From Patiria miniata (taxonomy: Eukaryota > Echinodermata > Asteroidea > Valvatida > Asterinidae), in assembly GCF_015706575.1 (NCBI RefSeq), contig NW_024037070.1, positions 8,835,598-8,899,597 on the forward strand: a DNA stretch of 64,000 nt, given 5' to 3'. The position numbers and the translations under genes are program-made. Under the pieces are notes generated by a model. That model worked only from the letters and a program-made list of their open reading frames with translations. It searched no databases and had not been told where the DNA came from. The stretch's first letter is position 1, and every line of letters begins with the position of its first letter. Of the stretch, positions 55,557 to 64,000 are shown in pieces.

Positions 55557-55612
55557 ATGGGCAGCACTTGCTCATCCTCACAGAGTGTAAACGGCGAAAC
55601 CTCCAACAAAAA
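55557..55612 (+). CDS. First coding exon of an unrecognised, probably N-myristoylated protein (partial)
   Basis: The exon encodes MGSTCSSSQSVNGETSNK, then Lys split by the intron (AA/GTAAGA, phase 2). Gly2 with Ser6 fits the N-myristoyltransferase consensus, and Cys5 beside it is a typical palmitoylation site, so a dual-lipid membrane anchor is inferred. The start has A at -3 and G at +4, and an in-frame stop lies 57 nt upstream. No later exon is recognisable up to 64000, so the next intron exceeds 8 kb. The small exon with long first intron and 5' uORF is typical of a regulated signalling gene. Eighteen residues are too few to name the family; adaptor or kinase families with MGxxCS starts are possible. 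Confidence 0.55.
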
Positions 55613-58600
55613 GTAAGATTTCATTTTATTCTTTGTGTTGTTTCATTTTTGCAACCCGTAATGAGGGGTTAATAATCTCTTTTCTTTTAATCTGACCCAA
55701 GCCTGCCCAAAGTTGCATTTTTGCCGACTTGGTTTTGGCGTAAGTCGTGTTAGTCACAAATGGTGGCTTAATTAACTTTTGGCAGCACTTAAGTCTTACA
55801 TACAAGTGTACATGTACGTATATGTAAGCTGCATTTCCATGTGTGTATGTTCATTCTGTTTTGGATACCTTAACACAACAGTTATGTAGTTTGGCATCTG
55901 TTCCCAAATACCAGATGTTCCCCAACCCTAAGGATTTTGGGGAACATACATGTAGGTATTGGGGAACATCGGGTAGAACTTGTTTAGAATAGGCCTAAAT
56001 ACCCATTTTAATCTTTGGGGACATGGAAGAATACTTGTGTTGGCACTCATTTAACAATAAGATTGCCAGCAATTGTATGTTTAATCATTTCCACACCAAA
56101 TCGTCCAAAATCCGAAGTTGGTCTGTAGCATTTTGACATAGACTGAGTACTGTACAACCCAGCCACTTTTGGTCTTGATGTCCTCAGTATTTAAATTGAG
56201 AGCAGAGATGTGTCAATGGATATTTACTGCACAGTGTGAGGTTTTGGCAAATTTAGAAAGCTTCTGGCATGACTTACCGGGTACATGCATGTGTACATGC
56301 CTTCCATCACCAAAAATGAAGAAAATTGGCTGGAGAATATGATCTCAAGTTGACTGCATTCTATGAGTACTGTATGAAACAAAAATATATTTCACATTGT
56401 ACAGAATGTGAAATATGATAGCTGATAAGCTAAAAAAAAAAGTGAATTCATACCATGCCTACATGTACTGTGTAAATTCTATAGTTAACTTTTTATCCAA
56501 AATAACAATGCACAACATTACTGGAAAAAAAATGGACTCTTCCATGTCCATTAACTTGTCTACCTGAAGAGAAGACTGATATTTTGATTCTGTTAATTTA
56601 CAATTTGTGGCGGGTCGTGGCCTTGAGAAGCTGAAAGGCTTTGTCATCTGCAACGGTTTCTTGTGTGGTTTGTCGTGTGAGTGCGTGCGTGCGTTATTTG
56701 TGCCCATCCTTTGTGAGAGGAGCAATTTGCTTGATTTCATTTGCAACTGTCACATTTGCCGGACAGAATGGATTCCTAGGTTTTTTTTTTTACTTGTCTG
56801 CGTCCCCTGAGGTCATAATGTGATTAGGAAATATACCGCTTTTCAGAGTGTTATATCGCTACAATTTCATACAATAGACGAGCATGTAGGCCTACGGTTG
56901 ACGTCACTGGACAGTGCATGAACAATATGTAGTACATGTATGTAGTTGGATAGGTACATGGTGTAATGCGTACAATGTGTGCCTGAATCTGTTCAAAAGG
57001 GAATAGGCCTAAGTACAGTCATGTGACTGCACAGGGTTCATCAATGGATTTTTACAACAGTTTATAAATTTGGGACTAGATCCCACGAAATGAGTCTTCT
57101 TTAAGACTCATTTCTTTTTAAACTAAATTGTTTTGAATGTGCAGAGGAAAGAGCATACATATAGGTTTTGTTTCCAAAATGTGAAAAATGCTATTTTGTT
57201 ACCTTTTAGAATCCTGATTGCAACTTTTCACTTTGGAAATAAAAGTTTTATATTCTACTAGACTTTATCTTGATATAATTGACCCGGTTTGACATCTTAT
57301 GCAGATGAACATTGTAAACTATGCACAAAGCTGAAAAATTGACTATTCCTGTAGACTTCCATTGTGCACAATGTGCAGGATTTGTAAAAAGTTCTACATA
57401 CTGAAAAGTATGTATGTAAGTCTGGCGACTTGTGACTCATATTGCTAGCCTGGGTTGGGTCACTTTTATCATACATGCAAACGTTTTCATTGTTGTACCT
57501 TTCATGAAAACATAAATTATAAAGTATGTATGCAAATGTGCCATGTGTGCACACATGTTATTTTCGCACATGTTATTTCCGGGTACATTTCTGGCTTTGT
57601 GCAAATTTGTGTATACAGTACTAGTACACCTACAGTGTGTGACATGAATGAAGATGTTAACAGCTTGAAACTTTCATCTTTAAAGCTATATAGTCCATCA
57701 TTTGTAATTAGTGCATTTTGTTCGTTTGGAGCAACAAAAGTGTTCAAAATCTAACGAAGGATACTGAACAACTTACTTGATGAAGTTTCAGCTCAGCTTC
57801 AGCTTCACATTCCGAGAAAAACAGCATTCTAGGATCTCAATTTAAAATCAAAAGTTGCTCAATCATGTTTTGAGTTGTTTTGAATTGCAGCTTTACGCGA
57901 TGTTGCGCACTGATCCAACGAATTATAGCAACATCGCGCGCCTGTGCGTCATTCCAATGCTTGTGCGCGCTGCGCCGAATAACAAAACGAACAACTAATT
58001 TAAATTTTCCTACGGTGCTTCTTAAGAAGCACCGTTGGAAATGCCTTCTTTCGTTGATTTCTTCAAAATGAGAGCTTGCCAGAAAGGATAATTTCACAGG
58101 GAGTTTAGTCCCCTTACTATCTTTCAACCAGTATGTTTTTCAACAATAATTACGCCGGTTACTTTTTTGGATGGCTGCAAATGATGGACTCGGGCTTTAA
58201 TGTACTGATATTAAAATCAGCCATGCAGTGGGTCGCTTGATGAGGTTTTATCAGGCAGAATGATATGGAACAGCATAGAGCATTGCACAATGCACACATC
58301 TTGAACACAGCCCCTGGGCCTGTCAACCTGAATGGCTGATGTAATAACGCATAATGCCTTGATGGAGAGTGATACGGTGGTGTACTCTGAAGGACCTATC
58401 AATTCTCTCATTTGTACCCAACAGGCAATAACTGTACGTGAAAATTGTACGTGTACCGGTAGAACAATACATATTCAAGTCTTTCAAAACCTTACAAAAT
58501 TTTGTTGTAAAAGTGAGTTGATTTCAATTCATAATTGCGATTGTTGGAACCGATATTGGGTAATGGACCGATCCAGTAAGCTCCGCCCAGTGCGCACATG

Positions 58601-59796
58601 GGCAAATTAACACGTGCTCTGCTCCAATGCCACGCTGCATTTTCCTTCTGCGCGCATCATACGCGCGTGCACGCATGTCGGACTTTTGTGCACGCACGTC
58701 GGACATAAATCACGGCTGTGATTGGTCAGAACACCATGGGGCGATGCTTACTGGATCGGTCCATTCCAGCGTTATGACAGGCAGTGTAACGTCCGTGACC
58801 GAGCCAATTAACCATGATACCTAATTAATGATTCAGAGAAAGGATCCAAAACTCCTAGTCTGTAATCTCCTTGACCATTACCAGAGGATGATAATATTAG
58901 AAAAATACTAAGAGCGTGTAATCTTGTCTCCCCAGTCCATGTATACTACCAAACACCGACTAGTCTAGTCACAGACTCCCGTGTTTGAATTAACCCAATT
59001 AACAAAAGTTGAGGTCAACAATTTTCATTTTATAATAACTTGTAATATTTTCAATAGGCCCTATGCTTTGAATTGTACAATGTATGGCATTCTTTTCTTT
59101 CGAAATACCCATTTATTGCCCTTGATTGGATGGCCAAAGTCTGGGCACAAAATAAATGCAACAAACAGAATGTTACACACTTTGTAGATATACACCGGTA
59201 CATGGTGCCCGGATGTGCTGTATTCTCGTAAAATCTTGCATTTTTTTTTAGCCCTGAAAGGCTCAGTCCCAGACATTACATAACGCGGAATTGCCAATTT
59301 TTAATGTTTTTTTTAATATAAATTTCATTTCATTATTGATGATAACATCTGTGTTTCAAGCCCAAAACCTTAGAAATTTCCTACAAAGCTTTGAAAATAA
59401 GGAAGTGGGACAAACAAAAAGACAGATCTATAAATTTATTAAAATATTGTCAATACCAGTTTTCTGAAAGGTGGGAGAATGATTGATCATTGAAACTTCC
59501 ATTGTACCGTAGGTATCAATTATAAATTTACAAAAATGACAAAACAATAAATGAAGTGTCATGAATCAAGACAATGATTGATCAATTGATAATTAAATAC
59601 ATGTACTTGCAGGCCTGCAGCGTAGGCAGGGCTGTATTTCAGAAGGCAACATATTTTTGAAACAGGTTTGAATTTGAAGTAAGGAACTTGAAGATAATTT
59701 TTTTTTTTTTTAGTTTCATCGAAATCATAACTGAACCCTTGGCAACAAAATTACCTTCCTAAAAAGCTATAGAAATGATTAGTGGATGTTTTTTAA
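55613..59796. other. Presumed intron 1 of the gene at 55557, first part
   Basis: No exon seen. It contains the hairpin AAATGAGTCTT/AAGACTCATTT (57088-57112), the 22-bp palindrome at 58013-58034, and recurrent TACATGTAC and ACCGGTA words. Confidence 0.4.
58013..58034. repeat. Perfect 22-bp palindrome
   Basis: CGGTGCTTCTTAAGAAGCAC followed by CG reads the same on both strands. Its core TTCTTAAGAA equals the palindrome core of the array at 46383-46517. Confidence 0.9.
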
Positions 59797-60192
59797 CCCT
59801 AACCGCCCTGAATCCTTCAAATTCCTCTTTGCCAAAGTGAAGGAATTTGGAGGATTGAGGTTACATGGCAAATGTTCGTTACTGATTTCGTGAGATGCAC
59901 TTTGTCAAGGTCTTGGGCCAGACCTTGTGTTGTTTTTGCTCGGCCATGCATAGGATTGGATTATGCTTGAAATCCTCCGTACTGCTTCAGGATTTCACTA
60001 GCCAAGCCTCAAGATATTGACAGTCACTGTAGCAGGATTTTGCAGGATTCAGGCAGTGGTCACCCCTCCACGGACCATTTTCAAGAAATAATGGAGGAAT
60101 TTGCAAGATTGAGGCTACCGGTATATGAGGCCAATTGGAGGATTTTGCAGGATTGAGGCTACATTCTAGCAAAAAGGCATTGGGAGTTAGGG
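59797..60192 (+). mobile_element. piggyBac-like MITE, copy C, with intact TTAA flanks
   Basis: TTAA at 59793-59796 precedes CCCTAACCGCC, and GGGAGTTAGGG is followed by TTAA at 60193-60196. This gives a perfect TTAA target duplication. The interior matches copy B. 396 bp, no coding capacity. Confidence 0.8.
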
Positions 60193-60196
60193 TTAA

Positions 60197-62853
60197 AATG
60201 AAAAAAAGTCATTGCTTGCTTGTATTTTGCTTGTATTTGAAGAAAAAAATGACTCTTGAATGTTTAAAAGCTTGGAGGATGGCAGATGACTCACAAACAT
60301 TTATCAGATTGGGCATCATGCCAATTCCACAGAAAGAGTTACTGTACATTGCCACTGCGATAAGAAACATTGCTTGGCTTCACATTGGTATGCGCGACAC
60401 CGCTGTGCTCCTGCTGATATCTGCATTGTTATCGCTGGCACTGCAGTACATGTACATTTGCTTCGCCACAGCGGTTTCAGGTATCACGCAGTTAGCCGCA
60501 AAACAGGCCAGGCAGCACGGCATTCATAATTTCTGCCCGGGATGAGACATGTTTTTCCCTCCTTTTTTTCAGAAACAGCTGTGGCTTTTCCCACATCCAC
60601 CGCCGATATTGATTTCAACGAGATTCAGAAACTCAAACGTGTTTTGTTTTTGTGTTTGTTAGTGACCAGGTATCCAGGCAACAGCACTAAAATACAGAGC
60701 TTGATGTATTAGGCACGAACATGTAATTATTCGTGTTAATTAAATGACAGCTCGCTGCACTTTACAGTCTGGTTTTATTATCTTCATTTCAGACTGATGA
60801 AAATTACGTTAACCTGTTCTTAAATGTATTATATTTGTTTATTAATGTTTAAACTGTTGAAAGGAAAATGAAATCTGAAATGTGATTTGACTGCATTAGC
60901 CAGAATTAATTTTTTAAATCCCGGAATAAAAAGAAGTCAATTTTTTCCAAATGTTTTATGTTTGTCAATACGTAGTAGTTTGTCAATACTTGTACACGTA
61001 CGGTAGCAAGGTGTGCTATGCTACAGTTGTAACAATAAGATTTCTGCATTTGACTCATTAGCTACCGGTAGTATAAAAATTGAAATTAATAAAAATGAAA
61101 AAGGTCCCAATACAACCTTAGCATGGCAAGTCAGAAATTAATTTAATCAAAGTGAAGGTAGATTTAACACAAAGCTCCATTTTAAAACTGCAATTGTAAA
61201 TGAAAAAAATTCTAATATGGGCCAAATTTAATCAAAAAAGGCGATTAACCTGAATACGTTTGATATTTCCCCTCTAGCAAGCTAGATCCATCTTTGCTGG
61301 CTGTCTTAAGATCCTGGACAGGAAAGACCCATTCCCCGGGTAATTTTGAAGAAGATTGGAGCCCCATGCAAGTGATAAACCGCATTAGCAATTTGAAGGG
61401 GGGGGGGATTTTAAAGGGAAGATGTGTACAACGTACTATGCATGCTGGGTTTTGGCAAATAAAGCATGACTGCACATGAGATTACAATGTGATGTTTAAA
61501 TTTGCTTTTACTTTTGGGTCCGTGTACATGTGTAGGCAAGTACACAATGTACATCTTCGGTGCACAAAATAGGATGTCAAATAACTTCCATACATTTAAG
61601 AGGAGGAGAAAGTTGCCTGAAATATGTTCCTAAGAAAAATTAATTGCATTGCCCCTTTAATATGACACCATGTGCGTGTACAAGTGTACATGTCATGTAC
61701 ACCTGTTCAACGTGCAGGTTGTTAAATTTTACTGCGCAACAAAATCAAATGTAATTCATTTAAATGTATTCAAAGATATTCACTTGAACTCAAGCAATAG
61801 AGTACCGAAGTGAAACATCATGCGCACAATGTGTGTGTAAAAGACATTAGCGCGTGATTCAGCCCGTGAACCAACACGCGCGCGTACTCCATTCGTTTGT
61901 ACTACACTTTTTGGTTCTAAATGACGTCACATTTCGGTACTCTATTAAGCCGATGATACAAATCATTTGGGAAAGTACACGTAGTATTAAAGCTTGATCC
62001 ATATGACTGTATACATGTATTTCAAACTGTATGTAATTAAATTACAGTAAATGGTACAAAAACGAAACTGCCCGCCAACTTGCCTTGCTGTGTTACTGTG
62101 CCCATGAAGGTATGCTGTGCCTTACCGGTACATCCTTAATTAATTTACATGCGTGGATACAATTCACAGGTGCACCTTCTATCTTTTCCCATCACGCTGG
62201 TGGACATTTTCTGAAATCAATTTTGCCTAGATGATTATGATGAAAATGATGTCAAGTACTGTGCAACTGGCAGGTCAAATATTGAAAACTGATTGAATTC
62301 AGGGCAACAATGGTTTATTGTTGGGGAATAGGCCTTAGAGAGTCAAACTGGACATTACATAAATTGTGTTTTTTTTTATGTGGTACGGCTTTGTCAAAAT
62401 ATATTAATCACAATTTGACATGATTACACTGTACAATGCTTCTAAGTAAAACTCAACCAGCATACATGTATATTAAGTAAATATGTAAATGCTGAGAATA
62501 GTACCTGGAAAAATACAATATCAGAAAGCCTTATCATTGAAATAGCAGTACCTGTTTATTAATAACAGTATATACAAATAACACCTTTAACTTAGTTTAA
62601 GCACTTTGTTTCTTTTTACAAAATCATATCCACTTTGTTAACTCTTGAAAATGCAACTTGCAGTTTGCACGAATGTGAATGCAAAGCAAATTTGACATCA
62701 TGAAACATTGGCTGTGAGATTCAAGTTGAAATATGTTAAACTTTTGTGAATTCACCGTGCAAAACTTGCCAGGATGTCGCAAATTTACATTAGCGTTCAC
62801 TTTCAAATTCAGTGTGGACTGTCCTTTAAGCATTTTTTTTAAAATCGTATATT
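60197..62853. other. Presumed intron sequence, nothing coding seen
   Basis: AT-rich. A 136-codon open frame from 60135 begins inside the MITE and has no recognisable domain or codon bias, so I do not call it. Confidence 0.4.
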
Positions 62854-63238
62854 AGGCCCCCTAAAAAAGTTTTCGGTTTCTGGTATGGAGCTTGCCTCAA
62901 AAGTGGTGCGGTGACGCTTTTTTTTTTTTCTTACATTTTTTTCTTTAAATGTCAGCTGAATACTGCAAATGTCAGCTGAATACTGCAAATGGTGCCTGAC
63001 TAAATTTTGTGCAAAATATATGGGAGCCAAGAGAGGCCACATAAAGCTTGTACTCGATCGTAACCCCATCTAAAAACACATTAAAATTATGCAGCAGCAG
63101 GATACCAGTCAAAATAGTGAGTTTGGCAGTTTTGAGACATCATCTTACATTGAAAAAAACTTTTTTCATTTTGCTGGTCAAAGCGCATGGCTACGGCGAT
63201 GTGCGCGCATACCAGAAAGCAGAGACTTTTCTTTTTTA
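62854..63238. mobile_element. MITE with AGGCC...GGTTTCTGGTATG termini, copy 2
   Basis: Left AGGCCCCCTAAAAAAG, then TTTTCGGTTTCTGGTATGG; right GCGCATACCAGAAAGCAGAG. The interior is close to 15119-15489, including CAGCAGCAGGATACCAGTC. It contains a small direct repeat, AATGTCAGCTGAATACTGC, twice. Confidence 0.6.
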
Positions 63239-64000
63239 CTCAATTGAAAGTGCAATTCCCTTTTTTATTCACAGATGCTGTATGTGCCCAGGTACATACA
63301 GTTTAAATGTTTGTCATGGGCGTCGCTAGATGTGGAGGTGTCAACCCCCCCCCCTCCTTAATATTTTTGTTGGCAAAATCATGTCTCCGTTGGCAAATTT
63401 GCTGGGTTGAAGAATGCCACCTATTGTCCGATACTGTCCATGATATAGTCTGGTTCGAACAGCATCCCTATAGGAAGATTGTATCCAGCGCCCCCCCCCC
63501 CCCTTCGATTTTGCGTGTCTGTGAAAAATCCTGTCTACCTTTTAGCAAGAATGGTCTGTCGGTAGAATTGTCACACCCCACCCCCCTCTCTGAGCCCCCC
63601 ATTCAAAGTGGTCTGGCAACGGTACATGTGTAGTATTGCGCCAGCTAATAATATCCAGCCAGGCCTTTGTTTACTATCAATTACTGTCAGTTCTAATCCT
63701 GGGTGTTGACATTCTGGCTAAGTCAGCTCAGCTCAGTTAATTGCTGCTGACATTTACCAAGACAATTTATTGACAATTAACCCACTTTGAGAATCAAAAT
63801 ATCCAGTCTGGCTGCCTTGCAGATGTAGACTGTTTGGTTAAATATAGCGTCACAGCATACATGCATGTTTAGTTGGCTGTGGAAAGGGTGTGTACATTCA
63901 TTGTAGTACACGCACCTGTAGAATACACGCACAGCCAAATTTGGAAAGAAAAAAAAAGTGTTTCATCAAATTTATGGAAGCACTCATGCACACATAATGT
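63239..64000. other. Window end, repetitive and non-coding
   Basis: Poly-C runs near 63343 and 63490 flank a segment beginning ATGGGCGTCGCTAG, like the start of the MITE at 18056. No exon is visible. Confidence 0.4.

Noticed and set aside
60135-60545. 136-codon open frame as a gene
   Set aside because: It starts inside a MITE and shows no family resemblance, codon bias or splice context.

Overview
The window looks like nuclear DNA of a marine invertebrate deuterostome, probably an echinoderm such as a sea star. That is an inference from four things: compact spliced genes with introns of about 0.2-1 kb, orthologues of human PARP2, MTG2 and BLOC1S4 that are close to the human proteins, many short tRNA-derived SINEs, and dense MITE-like inverted-repeat elements. 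The species cannot be named from sequence alone. I saw no rRNA gene, no intact tRNA gene, no CRISPR array, and no retroviral, LTR or LINE coding sequence.

Layout. 1-1482: promoter region with a CRE and a tight cluster of five CCAAT boxes. 1483-10592 (+): a 15-exon PARP2-type poly(ADP-ribose) polymerase. It reads in frame across every splice junction to 716 aa and carries two N-terminal WWE domains that human PARP2 lacks. 12406-17032 (-): MTG2, the mitochondrial Obg-family GTPase, 7 exons and 401 aa, convergent with PARP2. 17033-30618: a long gene-poor stretch of MITEs, foldback repeats and homopolymer tracts. 30681-38609 (+): a 2642-aa protein encoded in one uninterrupted exon. It has a long Ser/Gln/Asn-rich body with internal peptide repeats and six C2H2 zinc fingers at the C-terminus; I do not recognise it. 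38610-43846: its presumed 3' UTR and repeats. 43847-47192 (-): BLOC1S4 (cappuccino), 5 exons and 181 aa, with a nested transposon pair in intron 1. 47193-55556: intergenic, rich in MITEs. 55557-55612 (+): first coding exon (MGSTCSSSQSVNG...) of an unrecognised, probably lipid-anchored protein whose remaining exons lie beyond the window. 55613-64000: presumably its first intron, with more MITEs.

The genes do not form an obvious pathway. PARP2 acts in nuclear DNA-damage signalling, MTG2 in mitochondrial large-ribosomal-subunit assembly, BLOC1S4 in lysosome-related organelle biogenesis, and the zinc-finger protein is a likely nuclear DNA-binding factor. The strongest biological lead is the WWE-WWE-WGR-PRD-CAT architecture of PARP2, in which WWE exon 2 is a symmetric phase 1-1 exon. 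It would join a PAR-reading module to a PAR-writing enzyme in one chain. The strongest structural lead is the array of palindromes at exact 20-bp spacing inside a nested element in BLOC1S4 intron 1.
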